Below, one piece after another: positions 1 to 7,977 of a stretch of 51,128 nt of DNA (its first letter is position 1; each line of letters begins with the position of its first letter). Source of the stretch: Nocardioides malaquae (GTDB lineage Bacteria > Actinomycetota > Actinomycetes > Propionibacteriales > Nocardioidaceae); the NCBI RefSeq assembly GCF_015070385.1, contig NZ_JADCSA010000017.1, positions 1 to 51,128 on the forward strand, written 5' to 3'. The notes under the pieces are model-generated. The model was not told where the DNA came from. It searched no databases and saw only the letters and a program-made list of their open reading frames with translations. The position numbers and the translations under genes are program-made.

Positions 1-110
1 CACGTACCTCGAACGAATACGCCATCGACAACAACTCCTCGAACCTCGAGGTGTTGCGTGACTACCTAGAACCCGCCCGCCGAATCACGACCTTTTCGGT
101 AGGGGCGTGA
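1..110 (+). CDS. C-terminal fragment of an upstream protein (unidentified)
   Basis: An open frame runs in from the left edge and stops at TGA 108-110, giving about 35 C-terminal residues that end in TTFSVGA. Most of its codons end in G or C, as expected for coding DNA in this genome, and the purD -10 element follows 9 nt after the stop. The fragment is too short to assign a family. It might be chance, since no start codon is visible. Confidence 0.45.
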   Translation, partial: RTSNEYAIDNNSSNLEVLRDYLEPARRITTFSVGA

Positions 111-118
111 GAGGCGCC

Positions 119-124
119 TAGAAT
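119..124 (+). promoter_or_regulatory. -10 element of purD (leaderless)
   Basis: TAGAAT lies 8 nt before the GTG start of purD, so transcription should begin at or next to the start codon. No Shine-Dalgarno sequence is present. Confidence 0.6.
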
Positions 125-132
125 CACCCCAC

Positions 133-1413
133 GTGAAGACCCTCGTGATCGGTTCCGGGGGGCGTGAGCACGCCCTCGCCCTGGCCCTCTCCCGCGACCC
201 CGCGGTCACCGAGGTCCATGCGGCGCCCGGCAACCCCGGCATCGCCGCGGTCGCCACGCTGCACCCGGTCGACATCATGGACGCCGCCGCGGTCGCCGGC
301 CTGGCTGCCGGGATCGGCGCCGACCTCGTCGTCGTGGGTCCGGAGGCGCCGCTGGTCGCGGGTGTGGCCGACGCCGTACGCGCCGCGGGCATCGCGGTCT
401 TCGGCCCCGACGCGGCCGCCGCGCAGCTCGAGGGTTCCAAGGCGTTCTCCAAGGAGGTCATGGCAGCCGCCGGCGTGCCGACCGCCGGGTCGCGCACCTG
501 CACCACCACCGCCGATCACGAGGCGGCGCTCGACACCTTCGGTGCCCCGTACGTCGTCAAGGACGACGCGCTCGCAGCTGGCAAGGGTGTCGTGGTCACC
601 CTCGACCGCGCCGAGGCGCTCGCCCACGCGGAGGCGTGCGGCCGGGTGGTGATCGAGGAGTTCCTCGACGGCCCCGAGGTCTCGCTCTTCGCGGTCTGCG
701 ACGGCACGACCGCCCGCGCACTGCAGCCGGCCCAGGACTTCAAGCGCATCTTCGACGGCGGCCGCGGGCCCAACACCGGCGGCATGGGCTCCTACTCCCC
801 CTTGCCCTGGGCGCCCGCCGACCTGGCCGAGACCGTGCTGGCCACCGTCGTGCAGCCGACCCTCGACGAGATGGCGCGGCGCGGAGCCCCCTACGTGGGC
901 TGCCTCTACGTCGGTCTCTCGCTGACCGCCGAGGGTCCGCGCGTCATCGAGTTCAACGCCCGGTTCGGCGACCCCGACATCCAGCCCGTCCTCGCGGTGC
1001 TCACCTCCGGCCTCGGCGAGCTGCTGCACGCCGCCGCCACCGGTCGTCTCGCCGAGGCGCCGGCGCCGACCTTCTCCGACGGGGCCGCGGTCACCGTGGT
1101 GCTGGCCTCCGCCGGCTACCCGGAGTCGTCGTCGAAGGGCGACGTGATCACCGGCGTCGAGCGGGCCGCGGCCGCTGCGGACGTCGACGTCATCCATGCC
1201 GGCACTGCGCTCGACGCCGAGGGCCGGCTGGTCACTGCGGGCGGACGCGTGCTCGCCGTGCGTGCCAGCGGCGGTGACGTGGCCGAGGCGCGCGCGAAGG
1301 CGTACGCCGCCGCCGACCTCATCGACTTCGACGGCCTGCAGCGCCGTTCCGACATCGCCGCCGAACCCCTCGGAGTCGTCGAGGGCGCCTCCCTCACCTC
1401 GCAGGAGTCCTGA
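133..1413 (+). CDS. purD: Phosphoribosylamine-glycine ligase (GAR synthetase)
   Basis: This cytosolic ATP-grasp ligase joins phosphoribosylamine and glycine to make GAR, the second step of de novo purine synthesis. The 426 residues match the usual family length. The N-terminal domain opens with GSGGREHAL at about residue 8. The ATP-grasp domain carries KDDALAAGKGVVV near residue 142 and GPNTGGMGSYSP near 213. The metal-binding segment near 275 reads EFNARFGDPDIQ, where GDPETQ is the commoner form. The GTG start at 133 is set by the -10 element at 119-124. The stop overlaps the purB start by one base (TGATG), so the two genes are translationally coupled. Confidence 0.97.
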   Translation: MKTLVIGSGGREHALALALSRDPAVTEVHAAPGNPGIAAVATLHPVDIMDAAAVAGLAAGIGADLVVVGPEAPLVAGVADAVRAAGIAVFGPDAAAAQLEGSKAFSKEVMAAAGVPTAGSRTCTTTADHEAALDTFGAPYVVKDDALAAGKGVVVTLDRAEALAHAEACGRVVIEEFLDGPEVSLFAVCDGTTARALQPAQDFKRIFDGGRGPNTGGMGSYSPLPWAPADLAETVLATVVQPTLDEMARRGAPYVGCLYVGLSLTAEGPRVIEFNARFGDPDIQPVLAVLTSGLGELLHAAATGRLAEAPAPTFSDGAAVTVVLASAGYPESSSKGDVITGVERAAAAADVDVIHAGTALDAEGRLVTAGGRVLAVRASGGDVAEARAKAYAAADLIDFDGLQRRSDIAAEPLGVVEGASLTSQES

Positions 1414-2843
1414 TGACCGTCCCCAACGTCCTCGCCACCCGTTATGCCGGGGCCGACCTCGCCGCGATCTGGTCGCCCGAGCACAAGATCGTGCTGGAGC
1501 GCCAGCTCTGGGTCGCCGTGCTCAAGGCCCAGCGCGACCTCGGCATCGAGGTGCCCGACGGCGTCGTCGAGGCCTACGAGGCAGTCGTCGCCCAGGGGGA
1601 GCAGGGCGTCGACCTGGCCGCCATCGCCGAGCGCGAGCGCGTCACCCGCCACGACGTGAAGGCGCGGATCGAGGAGTTCTCCGCCCTCGCCGGCCACGAG
1701 CACATCCACAAGGGCATGACCTCGCGCGACCTCACCGAGAACGTCGAGCAGCTCCAGCTCAAGCAGAGCCTCGAGCTGCTGCGCGACCGCGCGGTCGCCA
1801 CCCTGGCCCGCCTCGCCCGTCTGGCGACCGAGCACGAGACCACCGTGATGGCCGGCCGCTCCCACAACGTCGCCGCGCAGGCCACGACGCTGGGCAAGCG
1901 GTTCGCCACCGTCGCCGACGAGATGCTCATCGCGGTGCAGCGCATCGAGGAGCTGCTCGCCCGCTTCCCGCTGCGCGGCATCAAGGGCCCGATGGGCACC
2001 GCCCAGGACATGCTCGACCTGCTCGACGGCGATGCCGACAAGCTCGCCGAGCTCGAGGACCGGGTCGCCGCCCACCTCGGCTTCGACCACGTGCTGACCT
2101 CGGTCGGCCAGGTCTACCCGCGCTCCCTCGACTTCGAGGCGCTCTCCGCCGTCGTGCAGCTGGTCGCCGGCCCCTCCAACCTGGCCACGACGATTCGCCT
2201 GATGGCCGGCATCGAGCTGGTGACCGAGGGCTTCAAGGAGGGCCAGGTCGGCTCCTCGGCGATGCCGCACAAGATGAACACCCGCTCCTGCGAGCGGGTC
2301 AATGGCCTCGCCGTGATCACCCGCGGCTACCTCTCGATGGTCGGTGAGCTCGCCGGCGACCAGTGGAACGAGGGCGACGTCTCCTGCTCGGTGGTGCGCC
2401 GTGTCGCGCTGCCGGATGCGTTCTTCGCTGCCGACGGCCTCTTCCAGACCTTCCTCACGGTGCTCGACGAGTTCGGCGCCTTCCCGGCGGTGATCCAGCG
2501 TGAGCTCGACCGCTACCTGCCGTTCCTGGCCACCACCAAGGTCCTGATGAGCGCGGTGCGCAACGGGGTGGGCCGCGAGGTCGCCCACGAGGTCATCAAG
2601 GAGGCGGCGGTCGGCACCGCGTTGGCGATGCGCGCCGGCCAGGTCGAGAACGACGTCTTCGCCAAGCTCGCCGCCAGCGAGGAGCTGGGCCTGACCCGCG
2701 ACCAGATCGACGCCCTCGTCGCCGAGCCGATCACCTTCACCGGTGCGGCCGTGCAGCAGACCCAGCAGGTCGTACGTCGCGTGGCCGAGCTCGCCGAGCG
2801 GCACCCGGCCGCGGCGGCCTACACGCCCGGCGCGATCCTCTGA
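1413..2843 (+). CDS. purB: Adenylosuccinate lyase
   Basis: A fumarase/aspartase-superfamily lyase that releases fumarate from SAICAR and from adenylosuccinate, acting twice in purine synthesis. It is 476 residues long, as expected. HKGMTSRDLTEN near residue 98 belongs to the active site. The superfamily signature SSAMPHKMN lies near residues 280-289 and carries the catalytic serine loop. The ATG overlaps the last base of the purD stop, so the pair forms one operon. Tandem hairpins follow the gene and separate it from the convergent gene at 2950. Confidence 0.97.
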   Translation: MTVPNVLATRYAGADLAAIWSPEHKIVLERQLWVAVLKAQRDLGIEVPDGVVEAYEAVVAQGEQGVDLAAIAERERVTRHDVKARIEEFSALAGHEHIHKGMTSRDLTENVEQLQLKQSLELLRDRAVATLARLARLATEHETTVMAGRSHNVAAQATTLGKRFATVADEMLIAVQRIEELLARFPLRGIKGPMGTAQDMLDLLDGDADKLAELEDRVAAHLGFDHVLTSVGQVYPRSLDFEALSAVVQLVAGPSNLATTIRLMAGIELVTEGFKEGQVGSSAMPHKMNTRSCERVNGLAVITRGYLSMVGELAGDQWNEGDVSCSVVRRVALPDAFFAADGLFQTFLTVLDEFGAFPAVIQRELDRYLPFLATTKVLMSAVRNGVGREVAHEVIKEAAVGTALAMRAGQVENDVFAKLAASEELGLTRDQIDALVAEPITFTGAAVQQTQQVVRRVAELAERHPAAAAYTPGAIL

Positions 2844-2868
2844 GCAAGGCGGTCTTGAGCAGGCGGGC

Positions 2869-2938
2869 CCAGCCCTGAGGGGCTGGTCCAGACCACCGTC
2901 CCGGTAACTCCCTGAGGGACTGTCCAGTCCCTCAGGGA
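2869..2938. terminator. Two tandem hairpins between purB and a convergent gene
   Basis: The first hairpin pairs CCAGCCC (2869-2875) with GGGCTGG (2880-2886) around a TGAG loop. The second pairs TCCCTGAGGGACT (2909-2921) with AGTCCCTCAGGGA (2926-2938) around GTCC, a perfect 13-bp stem. No U-tract follows either one, which is common for actinobacterial terminators. Both sit between converging 3' ends and could serve both strands. Confidence 0.65.
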
Positions 2939-2949
2939 CTGCCAGTCCT

Positions 2950-3708
2950 TCAGGAACTGCGCTGGGCGACCACGGCGCGCAGGGGAGAGAGCCATCCCTG
3001 CTCGGCATCGTCCAGGGCGCTCAGGGCGCCGGTGAAGGCGAACGCCTCGCCAGATCGGGGACGCGGGCTCGGCGGCAGCTTCTTGCCCTTCTTGGGCAGC
3101 TTGATCCCGCGCAGGTAGCCCACCTTGGCGGCGCCGTTGTTGGCGTTCTGGGCCATCCACGTGATGGCGGTGCGGCGCACGGTGACGACGCGGGTCTTCT
3201 TCTTGCCGATCTTCACCTGGCCGTCGGGGTCCTCGCTGGCGGCGCTGCCCCAGGCGAAGTCGAGCGGGAAGTTGCTCTTGTTGGTGACGCGGACCTTGCC
3301 CGGCTTCTTCGCCTTCTTGACCGTGATCGCGGCCTTCGGCGAGGGCTTGACGTGCACCGTGAGGGTGCCCGGCACGAGGGTCTCGAAGTCGCAGGCCCAG
3401 TAGGTGAACTCGAACGTGCCCTCGACGCCCACGTCGGCGACGACCAGGTGGATCCCGAGGAACTCGAAGAAGCCGACCGGCGGGTCGAGCTTCTCCTCGA
3501 TGCGACAGACCTTGAGCTCGTCGCCATCGGCGTCGAAGTCGTTGGCCAGCAGGTCAGGCATCGCGATCGTGTTGGCATGCATCGTGATCTCGTCGTCGCC
3601 CACCACGGGCGGCTCGGCGTGGGCCGGCGCTGCGACGGTGACGGCCAGGGCACTGGCGAGGGCGACGGAGGACGTGAGGGCCGCGAGGCGGGCGGTGAGT
3701 CTGCGCAT
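2950..3708 (-). CDS. Secreted protein with cadherin/Ig-like domain
   Basis: A predicted exported protein of 252 residues. The N-terminus (MRRLTARLAA, then a hydrophobic stretch to PAHAEPP) is a Sec signal peptide with cleavage likely near residue 29. The mature start has features of the Gram-positive cadherin/Ig-like tandem fold (VVGDDEITMHAN, then LLANDFDADGDEL), in which acidic loops bind calcium. The rest is lysine-rich and unassigned. The ATG at 3708 is chosen over an upstream extension because TAGCGT lies exactly 7 nt before it and the signal peptide begins there. No partner or anchoring motif is visible, so the function is unknown; a role in adhesion or matrix is only an inference from the fold. 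Confidence 0.8.
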   Translation of the reverse strand: MRRLTARLAALTSSVALASALAVTVAAPAHAEPPVVGDDEITMHANTIAMPDLLANDFDADGDELKVCRIEEKLDPPVGFFEFLGIHLVVADVGVEGTFEFTYWACDFETLVPGTLTVHVKPSPKAAITVKKAKKPGKVRVTNKSNFPLDFAWGSAASEDPDGQVKIGKKKTRVVTVRRTAITWMAQNANNGAAKVGYLRGIKLPKKGKKLPPSPRPRSGEAFAFTGALSALDDAEQGWLSPLRAVVAQRSS

Positions 3709-3715
3709 GGGGCGT

Positions 3716-3721
3716 ACGCTA
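3716..3721 (-). promoter_or_regulatory. -10 element of the Ig-like secreted protein gene (leaderless)
   Basis: On the minus strand TAGCGT is followed by 7 nt and then the ATG at 3708. Confidence 0.55.
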
Positions 3722-3860
3722 CTGAAGCCGATCCTGCCGTGCGTGGCGAACTCGTGGGATGGGGTGGACGGACCGGCCGTTTCGAGCGGGATCAGGTGGG
3801 GAACTGGTTCTTGGTTGGGACGTGGCTGAGACGGCGTGGTCCAGGACGAGAGGGGCCTCC

Positions 3861-5612
3861 GTGCCACACCCGAGCACCGACGCAGACGCGACGCCCGACG
3901 CCACGGGCGGCCCCGCGGGCATCCACCTGCCGGTCTTTCTTCCCGCCGTGGCGACCCTGGTCGTGGCCGCCGGGTTGGCGATCGCCTTCCCAGCAGCCAC
4001 GGAGGACCTGCTGGGCGAGATCCAGGGCACCATTGTCCAAGGCTTCGGTTGGTACTACGTGCTCGCCGTCGCCGGCTTCGTGGTCTTCTCCCTGTGGATG
4101 GGGTTGAGCCGGTTCGGTGACATCAAGCTCGGCCCCGACGAGGAAGAGCCAGAGTTCGGGGTGCTGGCCTGGTTCGGCATGCTCTTCGCCGCCGGCATGG
4201 GCATCGGTCTGGTCTTCTGGGGCGCTGCGGAACCGATCACGTTCACCTACACCGACGTGAAGCCCGGAATGACCGGTGAGGGCCCCGAACTGGCGCAGAA
4301 GGCGATGGCCCAGGTCTTCCTGCACTGGGGTTTCCACGCGTGGGCGATCTACGTGGTGGTCGGGCTTGCCCTGGCCTACTCGATCCACCGCAGGGGCAAC
4401 CCGGTCTCCATCCGGTGGGCGCTCGAACCCCTCCTTGGCGACCGGGTGCGCGGCTGGATGGGCGACGTCATTGACACTGTGGCGGTGGTCGGCACCGTCG
4501 CCGGCGTCGCAACCTCGCTCGGGCTCGGCGTCACCCAGATCTCCTCCGGACTCGTGCACCTGGGGCTCTTCGACGAGGTCAGCGACCAGATGCTGGTGGT
4601 GCTGATCGTCGTCATCACGCTGCTGGCCACCGTCTCCGTGGTCAGCGGGGTGGGGCGGGGCATCAAGTGGCTCTCCAATGCCAACCTCGCACTGGCGGCC
4701 GTCTTCCTGGTGGCGGTGCTGGCGCTGGGCCCGACCCTCTTCCTGCTGCGCGAGTGGGTGCAGAACCTCGGCGTCTACGCGCGCGACGTCATCCCCCTGT
4801 CGTTCAGCACGAGCGCCTTCTCCGGGGAGGAGGGGCAGCGGTGGCAGGCGTCCTGGACGACGTTCTACTGGGGATGGTGGATCTCCTGGGCGCCCTTCGT
4901 CGGTGTCTTCATCGCACGGATCTCGCGCGGTCGCACGGTGCGCGAGTTCGTCGCCGGGGTGCTGCTGGTGCCCACAATGGTCACGTTCTTGTGGTTCTCC
5001 GTCCTGGGGGGTGCGGCGCTCCACCGCGAGATGTTCGGCGAGGGCGGACTGGTCGGTGAGGACGCCGACGGCAATCCAGCGGTGGCGGCGGAGAACGTCC
5101 TCTTCGACCTCCTCGGGGGACTGCCTGCGGGCACGTTCCTCTCCGGGGTGGCGATCGTCCTGGTGGTGATCTTCTTCATCACCTCGTCGGACTCGGGCTC
5201 CCTGGTCGTGACCATGCTCGCGTCCGGAGGGGAGGCCGAGCCCCCGACGTGGAGCCGGGTGCTCTGGGCAACCATCGAGGGCCTGGTCGCCGTCGGCCTC
5301 CTGCTCGCCGGTGGTCTGGTCGCGCTGCAGACCGGGGCCGTCATCACGGCCCTGCCGTTCAGCCTCATCATGGTCGCCATCTGCTTCGCCACCTACCGCG
5401 CCCTGCGCAGTGAGCACCTGGTCCTGCTGCGGGCGGAGCGGCGCCAACGTCGGGAGGAGCTGCAGGGACAGCTCGCCTCCCAGGTCACTTCCCAGGTCAC
5501 CACGGAGCTCACGGAGAACTTCGACGAGCACTTCGGGGACCCGGTCGCCCAGCGGGTGGAGCGGCTCGTCACTCGCCGCGAGCGTCGGCGGGGCCCGGAC
5601 AGGCGGGAGTAG
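3861..5612 (+). CDS. BCCT-family betaine/carnitine/choline transporter
   Basis: A secondary transporter for quaternary ammonium osmolytes in the cytoplasmic membrane, 583 residues. The family hallmarks are GMGIGLVFWGAAEP near residue 114 and the long signature near residue 335 (FYWGWWISWAPFVGVF, then ARISRGRTVRE). About twelve hydrophobic segments are visible. The C-terminal tail is cytosolic, charged and probably helical; in BetP of Corynebacterium such a tail senses osmotic stress. GTG 3861 is preferred over an ATG at 3759 because GAGAGGGG lies just upstream and the added residues show no homology-like character. It sits between purB and purC with no evident link to purines. The substrate cannot be fixed from sequence alone. 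Confidence 0.93.
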   Translation: MPHPSTDADATPDATGGPAGIHLPVFLPAVATLVVAAGLAIAFPAATEDLLGEIQGTIVQGFGWYYVLAVAGFVVFSLWMGLSRFGDIKLGPDEEEPEFGVLAWFGMLFAAGMGIGLVFWGAAEPITFTYTDVKPGMTGEGPELAQKAMAQVFLHWGFHAWAIYVVVGLALAYSIHRRGNPVSIRWALEPLLGDRVRGWMGDVIDTVAVVGTVAGVATSLGLGVTQISSGLVHLGLFDEVSDQMLVVLIVVITLLATVSVVSGVGRGIKWLSNANLALAAVFLVAVLALGPTLFLLREWVQNLGVYARDVIPLSFSTSAFSGEEGQRWQASWTTFYWGWWISWAPFVGVFIARISRGRTVREFVAGVLLVPTMVTFLWFSVLGGAALHREMFGEGGLVGEDADGNPAVAAENVLFDLLGGLPAGTFLSGVAIVLVVIFFITSSDSGSLVVTMLASGGEAEPPTWSRVLWATIEGLVAVGLLLAGGLVALQTGAVITALPFSLIMVAICFATYRALRSEHLVLLRAERRQRREELQGQLASQVTSQVTTELTENFDEHFGDPVAQRVERLVTRRERRRGPDRRE

Positions 5613-5617
5613 GTCGA

Positions 5618-5623
5618 TAGGCT
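5618..5623 (+). promoter_or_regulatory. -10 element of purC (leaderless)
   Basis: TAGGCT, then 6 nt, then the GTG start of purC. It lies 5 nt after the stop of the BCCT gene, so purC can be transcribed on its own. Confidence 0.6.
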
Positions 5624-5629
5624 CCTCGA

Positions 5630-6526
5630 GTGGCTGACCTCAACATCCCTGCTGCCCCCGCGCTCCCCGGCGCCACCCACCTGCACAGCGGGAAGGTGCG
5701 TGACCTCTACCGGATCGACGCCGGTGAGCACGCCGGACGCCTGCTGATGGTGGCCAGCGACCGCATCTCGGCCTACGACCACGTGCTCTCCTCGACGATC
5801 CCGGGCAAGGGCGAGATCCTCACCCGCATGTCGCTGTGGTGGTTCGACCAGCTCGCCGACCTGGTGCCCCACCACGTCGTCTCCACCGACGTCCCGACCG
5901 AGGTCGCCGGCCGCGCCGTCGTCTGCGAGTCGCTCGACATGTACCCGGTCGAGTGCGTGGCCCGCGGCTACCTCACCGGTTCCGGTCTCGCCGACTACCG
6001 CGCCACCGGCGAGGTCTGCGGCATCGCGCTGCCGGGCGGCCTCGAGGACGGCTCCCGCCTGCCCGAGGCGATCTTCACCCCCGCCACGAAGGCCGCTGTC
6101 GGCGACCACGACGAGAACGTGTCGTACGCCGCGGTCGAGGCCGCCGTGGGCTCCGAGCGGGCCGCCGAGCTGCGCGACCTGACGCTGCGCATCTACGCCC
6201 GCGCCGAGGAGGTGGCGCGCGCGCAGGGCATCATCCTGGCCGACACGAAGCTCGAGTTCGGGGCCCGCGCCGACGGCACCACGGTGCTCGGCGACGAGGT
6301 GCTCACCCCCGACTCCTCTCGCTTCTGGCCCGCCGACTCCTGGCGCCCCGGCCAGACGCAGCCCTCCTACGACAAGCAGATCGTGCGCAACTGGCTCACC
6401 TCGCCGGCGTCGGGCTGGGACAAGTCCTCCGACGTGCCCCCGCCCGCCCTGCCCGACGAGGTCGTCGAGCTGACGCGCGCGAAGTACGTGGAGGCGTACG
6501 AGCGGCTCACCGGCACCCGCTACTGA
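5630..6526 (+). CDS. purC: SAICAR synthetase
   Basis: Phosphoribosylaminoimidazole-succinocarboxamide synthase condenses CAIR with aspartate using ATP. It is 298 residues, the longer form common in Actinobacteria. HSGKVRDLY at residues 19-27 is the ATP-binding opening of the family, followed by SDRISAYD near 44. The motif LADTKLEFG near 202 is also typical. The GTG start at 5630 is placed 6 nt after TAGGCT and lacks a ribosome-binding site, so the mRNA is probably leaderless. Confidence 0.97.
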   Translation: MADLNIPAAPALPGATHLHSGKVRDLYRIDAGEHAGRLLMVASDRISAYDHVLSSTIPGKGEILTRMSLWWFDQLADLVPHHVVSTDVPTEVAGRAVVCESLDMYPVECVARGYLTGSGLADYRATGEVCGIALPGGLEDGSRLPEAIFTPATKAAVGDHDENVSYAAVEAAVGSERAAELRDLTLRIYARAEEVARAQGIILADTKLEFGARADGTTVLGDEVLTPDSSRFWPADSWRPGQTQPSYDKQIVRNWLTSPASGWDKSSDVPPPALPDEVVELTRAKYVEAYERLTGTRY

Positions 6527-6543
6527 CGTCGGGGCAGGGGGCG

Positions 6544-6568
6544 CGAAAAAACTTCTCAAAGTTTTTCG
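6544..6568. promoter_or_regulatory. AT-rich inverted repeat upstream of the fasciclin gene
   Basis: AAAAACTT (6547-6554) pairs with AAGTTTTT (6559-6566) around CTCA; flanking CG pairs extend the stem across one bulged A. In such a GC-rich region an A/T stem of this kind stands out. It is followed by TGCATCC at 6576-6582, which resembles a -35 element for an ECF sigma factor of the SigK type. It could act as the terminator of purC or as an upstream control element of the fasciclin gene. Confidence 0.45.
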
Positions 6569-6615
6569 ACCCGGGTGCATCCAAGGGCGGGCGAACTCCG
6601 GAGAAGAGGGCATCA

Positions 6616-6634
6616 GGGCGCCACGGTGGCGCCC
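6616..6634. promoter_or_regulatory. 9-bp dyad in the fasciclin leader
   Basis: GGGCGCCAC and GTGGCGCCC flank a single central G, 25 nt before the ATG. It is a perfect dyad that could be an operator or a leader hairpin. Confidence 0.35.
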
Positions 6635-6659
6635 GACGTGGAGAAGAAGAGGTAGTCCC

Positions 6660-7298
6660 ATGAAGCGTTTCACCGGTTCGCTCGCCGCCCTCGCCGTTGC
6701 CGCCACCGTGCTGGCGGTCGCCCCGGCCACCACCGCCAACGCCGCCCCGAAGGAGCGTTCGCTGGTCGAGGTCCTGACCTCCGACGGCAACCACTTCGAC
6801 AAGAACAAGCGCGACTACGACATCGTCACCGAGGCCGCCCTGGCCGTCGTGAAGGCGAAGCCCGAGTCGCCGGTCGCCGTGCTCGCCGACGGCAGCGTGC
6901 GCGCCACCGCCTTCATCCCCAACGACCAGGCCTTCCGCCTGCTGCTCAAGGACCTCACCGGCAAGACCGTGAAGTCGGAGAAGCGGATCTTCAAGCGCCT
7001 GGTCAAGGTCGCGGGCGTCGACACCATCGAGCAGGTCCTGCTCTACCACGTCGTCCCCGGCGCCACCATCAACAGCAAGAAGGCCCTGAAGGCCGACGGC
7101 GCGAAGCTCGAGACCGCCCAGGGCGCGACCGTCAAGGTCAAGGTGAAGACCCCGAAGAAGAACCCGCGCATCATCCTGGTCGACAAGGACCGCGACGACC
7201 GCAACCCCCGCGTCATCCTCAAGCAGGTCGACATCAACAAGGGCAACAAGCAGATCGCGCACGGCATCGACCGCGTGCTGCGCCCCGTCAACCTCTGA
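6660..7298 (+). CDS. Secreted fasciclin (FAS1) domain protein
   Basis: A 212-residue exported protein. Residues 1-29 form a Sec signal peptide (MKRFTGSLAALAVAA to TANAAP). The remainder is one FAS1 domain with the H1-like segment ATAFIPNDQAFRLL near residue 81 and the H2-like segment LLYHVVPGAT near 127, the two most conserved blocks of the family. FAS1 domains mediate adhesion or ligand binding outside the cell. An AGAAGAAGAGG purine-rich stretch precedes the ATG. The gene stands directly upstream of an ECF sigma/anti-sigma pair. In Mycobacterium tuberculosis the FAS1 proteins MPT70 and MPT83 lie beside sigK-rskA and are controlled by them, so this protein is the likely target of the neighbouring sigma factor. 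Confidence 0.9.
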   Translation: MKRFTGSLAALAVAATVLAVAPATTANAAPKERSLVEVLTSDGNHFDKNKRDYDIVTEAALAVVKAKPESPVAVLADGSVRATAFIPNDQAFRLLLKDLTGKTVKSEKRIFKRLVKVAGVDTIEQVLLYHVVPGATINSKKALKADGAKLETAQGATVKVKVKTPKKNPRIILVDKDRDDRNPRVILKQVDINKGNKQIAHGIDRVLRPVNL

Positions 7299-7325
7299 GC
7301 CCAGCCCCGAAGTGACCGTGTGACC

Positions 7326-7365
7326 CCGGTCCGCCTCGCCACGACCACGTCGCGGGGCGGACCGG
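7326..7365. terminator. Hairpin between the fasciclin gene and the sigma gene
   Basis: CCGGTCCGCC (7326-7335) pairs with GGCGGACCGG (7356-7365) across a 20-nt loop. It ends the fasciclin transcript, and the sigma gene has its own -10 element just after it. Confidence 0.45.
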
Positions 7366-7376
7366 CCCCGGGGCTG

Positions 7377-7382
7377 TACTGT
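7377..7382 (+). promoter_or_regulatory. -10 element of the ECF sigma gene
   Basis: TACTGT is followed by exactly 7 nt and GTG 7390. An upstream in-frame GTG at 7381 overlaps the hexamer and so cannot be the leaderless start. Confidence 0.5.
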
Positions 7383-7389
7383 GGCCCGC

Positions 7390-7977
7390 GTGAGACTCCG
7401 CACTGGTGACGAGGCCACCGTCATCGAGCTGGCGGCCGGCCTCCGCGACGGTGACCGCGACAGCCTCGAGGAGATCTACCGGCGCTGGTCGTCGCTGGTG
7501 CACACCGTCGCCCTGCGTCAGCTGGGCGCCCACCACGAGGCTGAGGACGTCACCCAGCTCGTCTTCATCTCCGCGTGGCGTTCGCGCCACACCCTCACCC
7601 CCACCGAGCACGCCCTTCCGGCCTGGTTGATCGGGATCACCCGTCACCGGATCGCCGACCGGCTCGGCGAACGGGCCCGCGAGGCCCACAAGGTGGCCTC
7701 GGTCGCCGCCCGTGACCTCGGCCCCGCCGGTGCCGACGTCGTCGCCCCCGCCGACGACTCCGGTGCCGTGGTCGACCGCCTCGTCCTGGCGCAGACGATC
7801 GAGGACCTGGGCGACCCGCGACGTACGATCCTGCGGCTCGCGTTCCACGAAGACCTCACCCACGAACAGATCGTCAGCCGGACCGGACTCCCGCTCGGCA
7901 CCGTGAAGAGCCACCTACGACGCGGGCTGACCCAACTGCGCAGGACCTTGGAGGAGGTGCGTCATGAGTTCGCCTGA
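7390..7977 (+). CDS. ECF RNA polymerase sigma factor, SigK-like
   Basis: A 195-residue group 4 sigma factor. Region 2 is recognised by YRRWSSLVHTVALRQLG and EDVTQLVFISAWRSR near residues 35-65, the -10 recognition surface. Region 4 is the helix-turn-helix THEQIVSRTGLPLGTVKSHL near residues 160-180. The protein contains no cysteine, so the disulfide redox switch described for mycobacterial SigK cannot operate here. The anti-sigma gene overlaps its 3' end by 14 nt, a coupled arrangement. The SigK-type assignment rests on the RskA-type partner and the adjacent fasciclin gene; other ECF groups remain possible. Confidence 0.88.
   Translation: MRLRTGDEATVIELAAGLRDGDRDSLEEIYRRWSSLVHTVALRQLGAHHEAEDVTQLVFISAWRSRHTLTPTEHALPAWLIGITRHRIADRLGERAREAHKVASVAARDLGPAGADVVAPADDSGAVVDRLVLAQTIEDLGDPRRTILRLAFHEDLTHEQIVSRTGLPLGTVKSHLRRGLTQLRRTLEEVRHEFA

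Noticed and set aside
3759-3860. BCCT transporter start at ATG 3759
   Set aside because: The extra 34 residues are polar and arginine-rich, without a ribosome-binding site, while GTG 3861 follows GAGAGGGG.
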